DNA of 64,000 nt from Candidatus Bathyarchaeota archaeon (GCA_026014665.1 JAOZHX010000019.1:186001-250000); one strand, 5' to 3'. Counted from the stretch's first letter, positions 41,864 through 51,389 are shown. The notes: a model not told the origin generated them from the letters alone. A program made the numbers and translations.

Positions 41864-42808
41864 TTATGGTTTGCCTCCTTGGGTTTTGTTGATTAACTGG
41901 ATAAACACTTCTTCTAAACTGTGCCCTTTAGTGTTCATGGCAACGATGATTCCTCCAGCATTGGTTATAGTCTTGGAGATTTCGGCTCTGACATCATCGA
42001 ATGTTTTAAGCGGAATGTTTAGTGTGTTGTTGCTTTTAGTCATGTCTTTTACGTAGGGCAAGTTCTTTAGAGCTGCTATGACGGACTCGTTGAGGTTAAC
42101 GATTTCAACCTGCAATGTGATCGGGCCTGAGATTAGGTTTGAAACGTTTTGCAGCGTGTCTGAAACGAGTGCAACTCCACGGTTGATTATGGTTATGTGG
42201 GTGCATATCTGCTCAACCTCAAAGAGCAAATGAGAAGAGACAAAAACAGTCATGCCTTCCTTTGATATGGTTTTGACCAATTCGCGGACTTCAACCATGC
42301 CCACAGGATCTAAGCCTATGCTTGGTTCATCCAAAATCACGAGTTCAGGACTGTTCAAAAGAGCTTGGGCGATGCCTATTCGCTGTTGCATACCCTTGCT
42401 GTATTTGCCGATTAAGTCGTTTTCTCTGCCCTTTAAGCCGACTAGGTCGAGGAGTTTGGGGATTTGTGCTCGGCGTTCTAGCTGATTCATTCCATACATT
42501 CTGCCGTAAATGTCAAGCAACTCTTTGCCTTTGAGGTGTTTGGGGAACCTGGGCAATTCAGGCATGTAGCCGATGCCAAGTTTTAGGTCTGCTTGGTCCA
42601 CATGGACTTCTTGCCCTAAAACCCTTGCTGTACCCTCGCTAGCACGTAGTAAGCCAACTAGAATTTTTATGGTCGTGGTTTTGCCTGCGCCGTTTGGTCC
42701 CAGAAAGCCGTGGATGGTGTTACGTTCGACTTTTAGGTTGAGTTGGTTGACTGCGGTCAAAGATCCATATCTTTTGGTTAGGTTAGTTGTTTCGATGGCA
42801 GGTTCCAC
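41864..42808 (-). CDS. ABC transporter ATP-binding protein
   Basis: About 314 residues. Walker A GPNGAGKTTTIKIL, Q-loop YMPELPRFP, signature YSKGMQQRIGIAQALL, Walker B LVILDEPSIGLDP and switch His in VSSHLL are all intact, so it should hydrolyse ATP. The C-terminal 90 residues are the accessory domain typical of ABC-2 exporters. GTG 42808 was chosen because GGAG lies 9 nt upstream; TTG 42814 is too close to it. The paired permease follows immediately. A strong AT-rich promoter lies at about 42825-42870. Confidence 0.93.
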   Translation of the reverse strand: MEPAIETTNLTKRYGSLTAVNQLNLKVERNTIHGFLGPNGAGKTTTIKILVGLLRASEGTARVLGQEVHVDQADLKLGIGYMPELPRFPKHLKGKELLDIYGRMYGMNQLERRAQIPKLLDLVGLKGRENDLIGKYSKGMQQRIGIAQALLNSPELVILDEPSIGLDPVGMVEVRELVKTISKEGMTVFVSSHLLFEVEQICTHITIINRGVALVSDTLQNVSNLISGPITLQVEIVNLNESVIAALKNLPYVKDMTKSNNTLNIPLKTFDDVRAEISKTITNAGGIIVAMNTKGHSLEEVFIQLINKTQGGKP

Positions 42809-42960
42809 GGGCAAGCGCTCCTTTGATTTTATAATTTGATTTTTAAATTTAAGCTTTAAAATCTTAACAAGAAAGCACAGTTATAGAGATATGAAGGAGT
42901 ATTAAAGGCTAAAGCAAGTTGGTTTTTTCGATGTCATCTATGTAATGTAGAGATGGTTCC

Positions 42961-43575
42961 TCATCGAATTGTTGCGTTGTTGGGGAACCCTCGGCTTTCC
43001 CAGTAGCCTAAATAGTTTGAGTCGTCGGTTAACTCGATTTTGGTGACCCATTTTATCCATTTGTAGCCGTATTGGGTTTGGGCGACGAGTTGGAAGGGAA
43101 AACCGCGTTCAGGCGGAAGGGTTAAGCCGTTCATTTTGTAGGCTATGAGGATGTTGTTGTTGGTCAGGTAATCCAGCGTCAACGCGGTGGAGTAGCCATC
43201 GTAGGCATAAAAGATGGCGGTAGTAGCGTTTGGGTTGATTTGGGCTTCTTTGAGGAGGTCGCTGATTAAGAATCCTTCCCAGAGAATCTTCACCGACCAA
43301 CCGTCGACACAGTGTAAGGTGACGGTTTTTTGGTATGTTTGGAATTTGCTGAGCACTTCATCGTAGGTATATTCAACGGTTTTGTTTACCAACCCAGTTA
43401 TTTCTAAACGGTAAGTGGAGACGTTAACGTATTGAGTGCATTTTATGGAGTTTTCATGGAAGTCGCTGATGTATGAGAGGTCTTCACCTTGGTAATCACG
43501 GATTTCTTCGGGGTAGAGAATTTTTGGCTGGTTGTTTTGTATGAAGCTTGTGAACGCTATGAGCACTAAAAACAT
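42961..43575 (-). CDS. Sulfite-oxidase-fold (molybdopterin-dependent) protein, N-terminus disrupted by duplication
   Basis: 204 residues in the present frame. YRLEITGLVNKTVEYTYDEV, TVTLHCVDGWSVKILWEG (with the Cys that binds molybdenum in this fold), ERGFPFQLVAQTQYGYKWIKWV and YWESRGF are the core of the Oxidored_molyb family, as in MsrP/YedY. It lacks a dimerisation domain, as small members do. A 19-bp tandem duplication at 43563-43600 cuts it off from its natural start at ATG 43645. With one copy the protein would begin MERAKRITNVFVAVFII and carry a full signal or anchor. As read, only a truncated anchor remains. Confidence 0.75.
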   Translation of the reverse strand: MFLVLIAFTSFIQNNQPKILYPEEIRDYQGEDLSYISDFHENSIKCTQYVNVSTYRLEITGLVNKTVEYTYDEVLSKFQTYQKTVTLHCVDGWSVKILWEGFLISDLLKEAQINPNATTAIFYAYDGYSTALTLDYLTNNNILIAYKMNGLTLPPERGFPFQLVAQTQYGYKWIKWVTKIELTDDSNYLGYWESRGFPNNATIR

Positions 43576-43600
43576 TATGATGCACTAAAAACATTATGAT
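43563..43600. repeat. Perfect 19-bp tandem duplication
   Basis: The unit GCACTAAAAACATTATGAT occurs twice back to back (43563-43581, 43582-43600). It lies inside the coding start of the sulfite-oxidase-fold gene on the minus strand. Since 19 is not a multiple of three, it shifts the frame between the upstream ATG at 43645 and the rest of the gene. Confidence 0.95.
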
Positions 43601-43897
43601 GAATACAGCCACGAAAACGTTGGTTATGCGCTTTGCCCTTTCCATCCGCCTCAAGTATGACCGAAAAAACTACTGTTTAAACATAACTGTTCCGATGAAG
43701 CGATTTAACCTAAACAGTGAGGTCTTCTAGTTGGGTTTTTTCTATAGCCCCCCTTTTAAATAGAAAATTTTTAGAATGCGTGGAAAAAAATGGCAAATCC
43801 TATTTTAGGGGATTTAAAACGTGAGCGTTCTTTGAGTTTTGTGAATATACAACATTTTTAAATTCAAGTAAAAAAAGAAAGGAATTCTTTGTTGATT

Positions 43898-46552
43898 CTA
43901 AGGCCGCTTCTTAAGCATCATTACTATTATTGCGCCGACTATTGCAATTGCTAAGATGATTGCTGCCCCTATGCCGATGATGTACATTTCTGCGTTTGAT
44001 GATGTAGAAATTGGTTGGTCCGTAGATTTCGGAGTTGCACCCTCGCTCACTACTATGTATGTCGTTTGAGTAGAGGGACCATACGATTTAGAACCCGCAA
44101 AGTTAGCGATAATCTGATATGTTCCGGGAACCTCTGGAGTATAAGGAAGCGCGTAGTTACCGTTGATGTCGCTAACAGTATCGCCTATATGGATGTAGTT
44201 CCCATTTGGGTCAATCGTATATAGAGAAACTGGTACGCCTTTCGCGTTTGCTGGTTTAGGCTGCTGCATGTATATATATTCCATCCAAGCAGTCATATCT
44301 TCATCAGATATTGCTGGTGTACCCTTGAGAGGCGTTTCGAGGTCTCCATTGATGTTGCGTTTGCCAGCGGGTGATTGGTCTGTCACTGTCCCTTCCAAGA
44401 GCACGGTGTTGTGAAGTATTGAGGCTTTTGGCGAGGCTGTAACTGTAATGCCGCTAGGACCTTTGCCAATGCAATATATCATTGCATCGTATCCATTCAA
44501 AGCCACTAGATAACCGTCGGCGATGGCAAAATTGCTGCCTGCATTACCTGAAGGCATCGATACTCCTGCAATTGGAAGATTCCATAGGAGCGCTCCGTTG
44601 GAGGCGTTTATACATTGTAGGATTTTTCCACGGTAAAGAGGCTGGGTCCACGAGTGCTCGCCACTTCCTATGTAGATTTTTCCATCAGCAATGTTACTGA
44701 TGCCCATTGGATAATTGCCGCCATATGGGGATTCAAAGCCTTCGGTTTTTGCTGTGAAGTTCCATAATATTTTGCCAGTTCTCATATCGTAAGCTAGCAA
44801 CACTCCGCCATATCCACAAGTAAGCAGTTTTCCTTCATAGACGTTATCGCTCATGCCATAATAGTTTCCAGCTGGCTCAGGTTCACTCTCCCAGAGTTTT
44901 TGCCCTGAACGCATATCATAGCCCCAACGTTTCAGTTGTTTTGCAGATTTAAAGCTGATCACATTGTCTTCCGGATAAACGCCACCTATACTTATCGTTA
45001 CGTTTGCGGGTGCAAATGGAGGCAAAAATGTTGAGTCCCAAAGTTTATTTCCTACTTTTCCAGGTTCAAGACTTAAAGCAGTAAGTACTCCCTGAACTGT
45101 TCCACGGTCATCGTTAATTCCTGATGTCCCTAAGATTATAAATTCCCCTTCACGTATTGCTCTTATCGTAGCAGTTTGGTTTTGAATCGTATTAGTTGGA
45201 CCAAGGATATAAGCCGATGGAATTGAAAGGTTTAATGAAAAACCATTGTTTCCATTATGTACAAACATCGAGTAAATGCGTTCAGATTGCCTGCTTTCGT
45301 TAGTTGCTGCTGGCCTCCAAGACCAATAATTAGTACCCGAGGTCCCTGAAAGCATGGTTGGTATAGCGGAAGAGTTCCAGACTTGCAAATAGTATTTTGG
45401 TGAAGAAGTGCTTCCAAGGTTGACTAAGTTATAACGCAATATGCTTCCGTCCTTGCCGATTACAGCTGTGCCACCGGCAGTTACGTTGGCAACTAATGTG
45501 ATTGGTTCGCCAGTGTATCCATCTTGTAGTTCCCATGTTTGAAGGCCACTTGCAGTTATATATCCTGGGGGCAATATTACGTTGGAGGTTTTCCATAAGT
45601 ATGGTATACCTCCATGTTGGTTGGGGGATTCATAGTTGTATATCTGCCCGAACGAAGGAGTGGAGGCATTTCGGTAGAAGATAGTTTCCCCTGTGTATAA
45701 GTCAACACAGAAGTAGCCTTGCCATTGGTGTGCGTTGAAACGGTAGTCGTAGAATATTCTTCCATTCATAATTATAGGGCCAGTTCCAGCGTTTGCTCCA
45801 AACATGAATCCTTGATAGAAATATGTGAAGTAGCCAGTGCTTCCGTAGTTTTCATCCATTATGCCTCCCGCATAGTAAGGTTTAGACCACATAACATGGG
45901 CGCTTTCAGGTCCTTTGCCTAGGCTTAACTGGGTTGTGCATCCGCCAGCAGCACCGATTGGTTGCTGTCCAGCACCGCCTAACCAGTTTCCAGCAAGTAC
46001 ATACCAGTCTCTGTTTAGAGCATTTATGGGCCGTGTCCAGTACCCTTCGGGGAGAGGTGCCTCAGCATATGGTTGTATTGGTTCAGATAGAACTGTAAGA
46101 GCTACTAAGCTACTTTCCGCAGCGCTGTAATAGGATTGAAGTGCAGTTGTATTCTTCCATGTTTCAGGGAAAAATGCTTGAACATAATATGTACCGGTTG
46201 TTTCTGGAGTATATGAAACATACCCTCCTCCAACTGGGTCAGTTCGGGGGATAATGAAAGTTTCTGTTGTATTATCAGGTTTTGTTACGACGACTTTAAT
46301 GTTTTCCCATGCTGCTCTTCCGTTCGGCGAGGGAACAGTACCAGCGGTTTCGCCAATATCGGGTGGCATGTCTGCAGTCCACACGACAAGCAAGGCTGAT
46401 TGACCTACGCCTACCGGGTTGGGTGATACAAAGCAATATATATAGCTATTATACCTGTTTACGGCTGCATCAGCAAACTGCATCATTGGAAAAGTAATAG
46501 CAAGAGTAAAAATCAGCATTAGCACAATTAAAGATGGTTTTGTTCTTTTCAT
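43898..46552 (-). CDS. Secreted beta-propeller (PQQ-like repeat) surface protein, second paralogue
   Basis: 884 residues with the same order as the protein at 23991: signal peptide (about 8-30), Ig-like N-terminal region, propeller blades (YFCVDLYTGETIFY, RWGYDMRSGQKLWESE, LAYDMRTGKILWNF, CINASNGALLWN), a second Ig-like module with PNGNYIHIGDTVSDINGNY, a Ser/Thr linker and a C-terminal helix with KKRP end. The two are close relatives, but codon choice differs: this copy uses more T- and A-ending codons, consistent with an old duplication or lower expression. Probable surface protein; substrate unknown. A leader element is shared with the paralogue. Confidence 0.88.
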   Translation of the reverse strand: MKRTKPSLIVLMLIFTLAITFPMMQFADAAVNRYNSYIYCFVSPNPVGVGQSALLVVWTADMPPDIGETAGTVPSPNGRAAWENIKVVVTKPDNTTETFIIPRTDPVGGGYVSYTPETTGTYYVQAFFPETWKNTTALQSYYSAAESSLVALTVLSEPIQPYAEAPLPEGYWTRPINALNRDWYVLAGNWLGGAGQQPIGAAGGCTTQLSLGKGPESAHVMWSKPYYAGGIMDENYGSTGYFTYFYQGFMFGANAGTGPIIMNGRIFYDYRFNAHQWQGYFCVDLYTGETIFYRNASTPSFGQIYNYESPNQHGGIPYLWKTSNVILPPGYITASGLQTWELQDGYTGEPITLVANVTAGGTAVIGKDGSILRYNLVNLGSTSSPKYYLQVWNSSAIPTMLSGTSGTNYWSWRPAATNESRQSERIYSMFVHNGNNGFSLNLSIPSAYILGPTNTIQNQTATIRAIREGEFIILGTSGINDDRGTVQGVLTALSLEPGKVGNKLWDSTFLPPFAPANVTISIGGVYPEDNVISFKSAKQLKRWGYDMRSGQKLWESEPEPAGNYYGMSDNVYEGKLLTCGYGGVLLAYDMRTGKILWNFTAKTEGFESPYGGNYPMGISNIADGKIYIGSGEHSWTQPLYRGKILQCINASNGALLWNLPIAGVSMPSGNAGSNFAIADGYLVALNGYDAMIYCIGKGPSGITVTASPKASILHNTVLLEGTVTDQSPAGKRNINGDLETPLKGTPAISDEDMTAWMEYIYMQQPKPANAKGVPVSLYTIDPNGNYIHIGDTVSDINGNYALPYTPEVPGTYQIIANFAGSKSYGPSTQTTYIVVSEGATPKSTDQPISTSSNAEMYIIGIGAAIILAIAIVGAIIVMMLKKRP

Positions 46553-46571
46553 TATTATTTCTCCTATCAGG

Positions 46572-46604
46572 TTGGCAAGCCATAATTCGATTGGTTGGTT
46601 GCCA
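46572..46604 (-). promoter_or_regulatory. Leader inverted repeat shared with the other beta-propeller gene
   Basis: On the minus strand GTTGGCAA and TTGCCAAC are separated by 17 nt, 20-52 nt before the ATG. A TATA-like TTATATATT near 46632-46642 puts the predicted mRNA start just before the element. The corresponding place before the gene at 23991 has TTGGCAA-N14-TTGCCA, and both copies share GGCTTGCCA. It could be an mRNA hairpin or a protein site. Confidence 0.55.
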
Positions 46605-46712
46605 ACAGGACTGCCTTATGACGTCATTCAATATATAAGTTTAATGCTGGCTATAAAAAGTCAAAGTCAACCTCAAAATTCAATCGAACAGAGAAGAGCA
46701 GCCTGTGGTAGG

Positions 46713-47090
46713 TTACTTGATGGATTCTTTTAGGGCTACAAAGTACGACATGACCTGCTCCATTTGAGATTGTGCCATGGCGAGTATGGCGGCTACTGCT
46801 GCTCTTTTTGGCGCTGTAGTCAAGGTAGCTATTGCATAGTCGAGGCTGGTGAAGAGAGGGTCCCATGGAATGTTGACGCGTTTGCCTTTCAAATTGTAGA
46901 GCGCTAAAACATAGGCGCTGGCTCGGTTTAAGCTGTCTTTGAATGATTGGATGCTTGTACCGATGACTTCAACGTCGTAGTCTTTGCCGGCGACAAAGCT
47001 CTTGATTACCGTGTAATTTTGTTCTAAATTGTGGATTTCAACAAGCAGGTCCTGCTTAATTCTGGCTTCAGCATCGGTTTGCATATTCAT
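46713..47090 (-). CDS. Small helical soluble protein of unknown function
   Basis: 125 residues, predicted almost all helical: EARIKQDLLVEIHNLEQNY, then a turn, FKDSLNRASAYVLALY, and a C-terminal helix rich in Ala and Met (AAVAAILAMAQSQMEQVM). There is no Cys, signal peptide or motif. It stands alone between the beta-propeller and glycosyltransferase genes on the same strand. Possibly a four-helix bundle. Confidence 0.55.
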   Translation of the reverse strand: MNMQTDAEARIKQDLLVEIHNLEQNYTVIKSFVAGKDYDVEVIGTSIQSFKDSLNRASAYVLALYNLKGKRVNIPWDPLFTSLDYAIATLTTAPKRAAVAAILAMAQSQMEQVMSYFVALKESIK

Positions 47091-47141
47091 CGCTTTTTTG
47101 TATGTTAGAATCTAGTAGATAAGACTTTTTTGTCCTAGTAG

Positions 47142-48578
47142 TCAAACAGACATTCGATTCCGCATGCGCCCGAGCAATAAGCACAGTTTATGTCGGCTAA
47201 TCCAAAGAAGCCCCGATAAGGCGATGGCGAACCCTAAATATTGGGCACCCATCAAAACGCTGTCGCTAGCGATTGGCGCTGAGTTGAAAAGTGAGTATCC
47301 AACGTCAACGTCTGGTTGAACCCTAAAAATCAAGAAGTCGCTGGTTGAAAACAAGTGCACATACCGCATGTTATACAGGACAGCCAATCCAGTTAAGCAA
47401 AGCCCTGCTAGACCGATTAGAAGAAACGGTTTCTTCCATTTAATGCTGGATGACTTGATCAGCGAAAGAGATTTTGTAACCACAGAGGCAGCCAGAAAAG
47501 AGAAGAAAGGCAGTGCATGGTAATCATATTTAACCGCGTTCAGATAAGGCGCTTTCAGGTTCAAACCTACACCCAAATAAGTATCGATACCAATCATGAG
47601 CACAATAACTATCAAGCAGCAAACCTCAAACAACCAAAACCTGCCAAATAACCGTTTTGCAAACAAATAAAACAGCAAAGAAAACGCGGCGGCATCTAAG
47701 AAAAACCAGCCTAAACCATAGTTAATCAAGAAATTGCTGACAAAAAAGTAGGATGGCACAACATCGGGGGCGTTGTTCACCATGAAATCGGTGTGGCCAA
47801 AAATTGAGGCTACGCCCAGACCAGACACTGTTTGGTACCAAAAATAATATGCTACCAAGAGAGGCAAAATAAAAACGGTAACCGCACCCAAAAAACGCAG
47901 CGGTTTCTTGGTTCCATAACGCAGGAAAAGAACTGACAATGGAATGAGCGTGAAGGCAGCGTACAACTTGGTCATGAATGCAGCAGCAAAAAGCATCCCT
48001 GCGACAGAGAAGAGCTTAAGTGAGTTACGTTGAATAGCCAATATACCGACAAACAAGCTTGCGAGGCTAAAGAAAAGACACTGCACATCGATAAGGTAAG
48101 TTCTGGACAGTATTAGATGCCAGGGGCTGAAAGCAAACAGTAATGCAGCAAAAAAAGCAGTTGTCCTGTTATAGATTAGAGCGCCAATTCCATAGACTAA
48201 GGCAACGCAACCCAGCCCAAACAACATCACCAAAAAAGAGCCATAATTCAAAGATAAACCAAAAACCGTAGCGAATGCGGCTTGAATGTAGAACCCCAGC
48301 GGCGGTTGATCCATCAAGTAAAATCCATTCGTGTAAGGCAACCCATACTTCATGACCCCTGAAACAGCATCCAATTCCCAAGTTGAATCCCCATTATGGT
48401 AGGGTCCAATTGAGAGGGCGACAAAGAAAAAACCGACCAAAACCGCTAAAAGCGGATAATATGCACTTAAGATCGCTTTCCAGCCAGCCTTGCCAAACTT
48501 GGCAGTATCAGTTCTTGTGGCTTGCAACATTGCGCTTTTGGAGGCTTTGAGGGGATTCAAAGCTGGCTTCCTGTCCAA
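47142..48578 (-). CDS. GT39-type membrane glycosyltransferase (ArnT/PMT-like)
   Basis: About 478 residues and eleven or more helices. After helix 1 the outer loop has HNGDSTWELDAVSGVMKYG (acidic catalytic motif region) and MDQPPLGFYIQA, as in ArnT-like enzymes that use polyprenyl-phosphate sugars outside the membrane. TTG 48578 was chosen because AAAGGGGGT lies 6 nt upstream; a TTG at 48638 that overlaps the previous stop would add 20 codons. It follows the acyltransferase gene and probably decorates the same surface glycan or protein. Confidence 0.8.
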   Translation of the reverse strand: MDRKPALNPLKASKSAMLQATRTDTAKFGKAGWKAILSAYYPLLAVLVGFFFVALSIGPYHNGDSTWELDAVSGVMKYGLPYTNGFYLMDQPPLGFYIQAAFATVFGLSLNYGSFLVMLFGLGCVALVYGIGALIYNRTTAFFAALLFAFSPWHLILSRTYLIDVQCLFFSLASLFVGILAIQRNSLKLFSVAGMLFAAAFMTKLYAAFTLIPLSVLFLRYGTKKPLRFLGAVTVFILPLLVAYYFWYQTVSGLGVASIFGHTDFMVNNAPDVVPSYFFVSNFLINYGLGWFFLDAAAFSLLFYLFAKRLFGRFWLFEVCCLIVIVLMIGIDTYLGVGLNLKAPYLNAVKYDYHALPFFSFLAASVVTKSLSLIKSSSIKWKKPFLLIGLAGLCLTGLAVLYNMRYVHLFSTSDFLIFRVQPDVDVGYSLFNSAPIASDSVLMGAQYLGFAIALSGLLWISRHKLCLLLGRMRNRMSV

Positions 48579-48630
48579 ACGATTACCCCCTTTAAGCGTA
48601 AAGAAATAATAAATTTTCTTCGTTCCCTCC

Positions 48631-49785
48631 TCAACCAATGATGCTTTTTACATGGGGAATTTTTTTGAGCGGCACAATGATAACCAGACAGATAAGCAAT
48701 GTGACGCCAGTAATAAGGGGGATTTCTATGAGCGGATTAAGTGTGAGCACACTTAACTTAAAGCCCAAATAACCTTTCTGCAGCGTCTCAAGCACGATAA
48801 CATGAAACAGGTAAATCGGCAAAGTGTTTTCGCTGATAACTTTAAGCGCTCGGCTAAGACGCGGAAAACGGACTCCAACTTTTTCATGCGGTACTGCGGC
48901 AAGCAGCATAAACAAAGAAGTGGCAGCCAATATAACGTTGAGGCTGGAGGCATCCATGAAGAACTGGCTGTATGCTTCGCCCATGGTGCCAACAAGAAAG
49001 TACGTGCCAAAAATCGTCCAAAGAGAACCGACAGTCAGCAGCAAAACTAAAAGTGAGGTACGAGGGCGCAGTTTGCCAGCATAAGCGCCGAAAATGAAGT
49101 AGCCAATCATCCCTGAGAGGACAAAAACTGTCTCGTTAAACCAAGTGATCTGGGGTCCGATGTTTGCAAACAGCCTCAGCAAGGGAAAAACGCCTGTGCC
49201 TACAATCCATATGAGGAAGAAGTATTTGATTAAGCTCCAGTTTGCATGAGCAACGATTATTCGGATAATGGGCGTAAGCAGGTACAAACCCACAATTAGG
49301 TAAACAAACCAAAAATGCGTATATGGACCAACAATTATTCCCTGAACAATAGAGTTTAAAGTCAACACTTCACCGTTAACAAAATACCGCCATGCAAAGA
49401 AAACCGCCATCCAAAACAAAACAGGTATGCCAATGCGCTTCCAACGCTTCTTAAAGAAAACCCGCAGAGGCTCATCGGTTTTGCTGGGCTGAAGCAAAAG
49501 CGCACCCGTTAACATAACAAACAACGGCACACACACCCTAGACACTGAATTATAGATGTTTGACGCCCACCATAATTCCACACCTTGCGGAGACATGATG
49601 TCGATGGTCGGCGCTGGTTCGATGGAGGCATGTAGCAGTATGACTAAAATAATAGCCACTGTCCGGATGAGGTCAACGGGTAGATTTATGCCCTTATCTT
49701 GTTGATACAACCAGATGGTGCCCCTGAAATTTTTACGGTGAGATTTACTATTAACAGTTTGCTTAAACAAAGCGGAAAAGCGCAA
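48631..49785 (-). CDS. Membrane acyltransferase family 3 (OafA-like)
   Basis: 384 residues at most and ten helices. LPVDLIRTVAIILVILLHAS, with the His thought to be catalytic, is the family start. FWMAVFFAWRYF and THFWFVYLIVGLYLLTPIIR are other signature blocks. Such proteins move acetyl or other acyl groups from the cytoplasm to sugars outside. TTG 49785 gives the longest form; TTG 49710 with AGGGG upstream would remove 25 unconserved residues. Two SGNH hydrolases upstream suggest an acyl-addition and removal set. Confidence 0.85.
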   Translation of the reverse strand: MRFSALFKQTVNSKSHRKNFRGTIWLYQQDKGINLPVDLIRTVAIILVILLHASIEPAPTIDIMSPQGVELWWASNIYNSVSRVCVPLFVMLTGALLLQPSKTDEPLRVFFKKRWKRIGIPVLFWMAVFFAWRYFVNGEVLTLNSIVQGIIVGPYTHFWFVYLIVGLYLLTPIIRIIVAHANWSLIKYFFLIWIVGTGVFPLLRLFANIGPQITWFNETVFVLSGMIGYFIFGAYAGKLRPRTSLLVLLLTVGSLWTIFGTYFLVGTMGEAYSQFFMDASSLNVILAATSLFMLLAAVPHEKVGVRFPRLSRALKVISENTLPIYLFHVIVLETLQKGYLGFKLSVLTLNPLIEIPLITGVTLLICLVIIVPLKKIPHVKSIIG

Positions 49786-49812
49786 AAAGCGTGCTGGGGC
49801 AAATCCATTAAA

Positions 49813-50505
49813 TTAACCATAATAGCCGTCGGCAGTGTAACCTTGGCTATACCAATCCTCTGAAGTTATTGAATCATAGATTGTGGTGGCAATCACGTCT
49901 GCTCCAGCAGGGTTTGGGTGGACACCGTCAAAATAATATTCTGAATGATTGCCAAATGCGCCATAAACATCGATGATGGGTAAGTCATAGGTATCCGCCA
50001 CTCTTTCAATGTGTGGAATTACCGTGTTGTTGAAGTAGGGAGAACTTAACTCCAGACTGTTGCCTTGAATTGGAGGAGACTTTACAATCCAAATGGCAGG
50101 TTTGCTCTGAAGGCCCTGAAAAGAACGTATGATTTCTCCATAATCAGCCTCAAAAGTCTCACCATACTGTTGAATAGCTTGAGATGCATCGTTTGTCCCA
50201 AGCATGATAATGACGATCTCTGGGTTGAAATCTTGGGCTTCCTTAAATTGAGTTTGATTTAGATAGGGTTTCTCTGAGGCTAACGACACAGTTGAACCGC
50301 TGACACCGAAGTTCCGCACGATATAATTGTTGCCCAATAAAAATTTGAGCTTAACTGTGTAACCGCTTCCCTCAGTGATGCTGTCGCCGACACACGCTAC
50401 TCGAACGACTTTAGCTTGAGCCACAGAATCCACAAACATGACCAAGCTTGATAGGATTATAACCGCCGACATTGCAACCGCTGAGAGCTTCACTCTTCTA
50501 TGCAT
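49813..50505 (-). CDS. Secreted SGNH/GDSL hydrolase 1
   Basis: About 230 residues. A signal peptide (about 8-30) precedes the catalytic blocks: ACVGDSITEG (nucleophile Ser, block I), NFGVSGSTVS (block II Gly), IMLGTNDAS (block III Asn) and DGVHPNPAG (block V Asp and His). The full triad is present, so it should be an active esterase or lipase outside the cell, possibly removing acyl groups from surface glycans. ATG 50505 was chosen over TTG 50514. A close paralogue lies directly upstream. Confidence 0.9.
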   Translation of the reverse strand: MHRRVKLSAVAMSAVIILSSLVMFVDSVAQAKVVRVACVGDSITEGSGYTVKLKFLLGNNYIVRNFGVSGSTVSLASEKPYLNQTQFKEAQDFNPEIVIIMLGTNDASQAIQQYGETFEADYGEIIRSFQGLQSKPAIWIVKSPPIQGNSLELSSPYFNNTVIPHIERVADTYDLPIIDVYGAFGNHSEYYFDGVHPNPAGADVIATTIYDSITSEDWYSQGYTADGYYG

Positions 50506-50627
50506 GCCTTTCAACCAAATAACGTTTCTTCATTGAAGCAGAACTTGTAATTTTACTTTGTGGTGGCACAAGATGTAACCATATGAAAAAATAGCGTCCC
50601 TGCAAGATAAAATTTTCATGACGACTT

Positions 50628-51299
50628 TTAGGGCAAGTTATTTTGGGTTATCGCACTATATACCACATCAGCGATAAGTTGGGCACCAGTAGGGTTTGGG
50701 TGCACACCGTCTGGGAAATAATTTGGATATGCGACTAAAGCAGAGTATACGTCGATTAGTGGTAAATGAGTATGGTTAGCTACTGCTTCGATGTCTGGAA
50801 GGATAGTTTGTTCAAAAAATTGGGTGCTTAACCCCGTTCCGTTGTTGAAGATGGGAGGAGGCTTAACGATCCAAATTTGGGGTTTGCTTGCCAAGGCTTC
50901 AAACGCCTCAATCAGTTTTATGTAATCTGGTATGAAGGTTGCATTGTAATTATGGTGACTGGGTAAGGCATCGTTAGCACCTAACATGATGATTACGATG
51001 TTAGGTTGGAATGCTTTGGCATCTTCGAACTCGGGCTGGTTCATGTAAGGCTTCCCAGCGCTAAGCGAAACCGTGGCGCCTCCAACGCCGAAATTGCGAA
51101 CCGTGTAGTTTGTGCCAAGCAGCCTCGACAGATCGCTGGGATAGAAGGTGCCTTTGGTTATGCTGTCGCCCACGCAGGCAACGCGAATTTTGCTGCTTAA
51201 GCCGTCGTCCTTCAGCGTCTGCAAAACAACTGTCGTTACGCCTGCCGAAACGATTATGATGGCCACTGCGGCTGCCAAAAGCACAGTTCTTCGCTTCAT
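50628..51299 (-). CDS. Secreted SGNH/GDSL hydrolase 2
   Basis: 223 residues. The N-terminal hydrophobic segment (about 5-27) is a signal or anchor. Blocks ACVGDSITKG, NFGVGGATVS, IMLGANDAL and DGVHPNPTG match hydrolase 1 throughout, so the two arose by tandem duplication. In block III Thr is replaced by Ala beside the oxyanion-hole Asn, and the loop before the last block differs, which may change substrate. GGAGGTGA lies 4 nt before the ATG. First gene of the surface-modification group. Confidence 0.9.
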   Translation of the reverse strand: MKRRTVLLAAAVAIIIVSAGVTTVVLQTLKDDGLSSKIRVACVGDSITKGTFYPSDLSRLLGTNYTVRNFGVGGATVSLSAGKPYMNQPEFEDAKAFQPNIVIIMLGANDALPSHHNYNATFIPDYIKLIEAFEALASKPQIWIVKPPPIFNNGTGLSTQFFEQTILPDIEAVANHTHLPLIDVYSALVAYPNYFPDGVHPNPTGAQLIADVVYSAITQNNLP

Positions 51300-51389
51300 T
51301 GCTCACCTCCTATTGATAACGCAAGTTGCACTAGATATTCCTTAACTTTTGTTTTAAGGTATTCGAGAAACAGTGGGTGCCTCTTTTGG

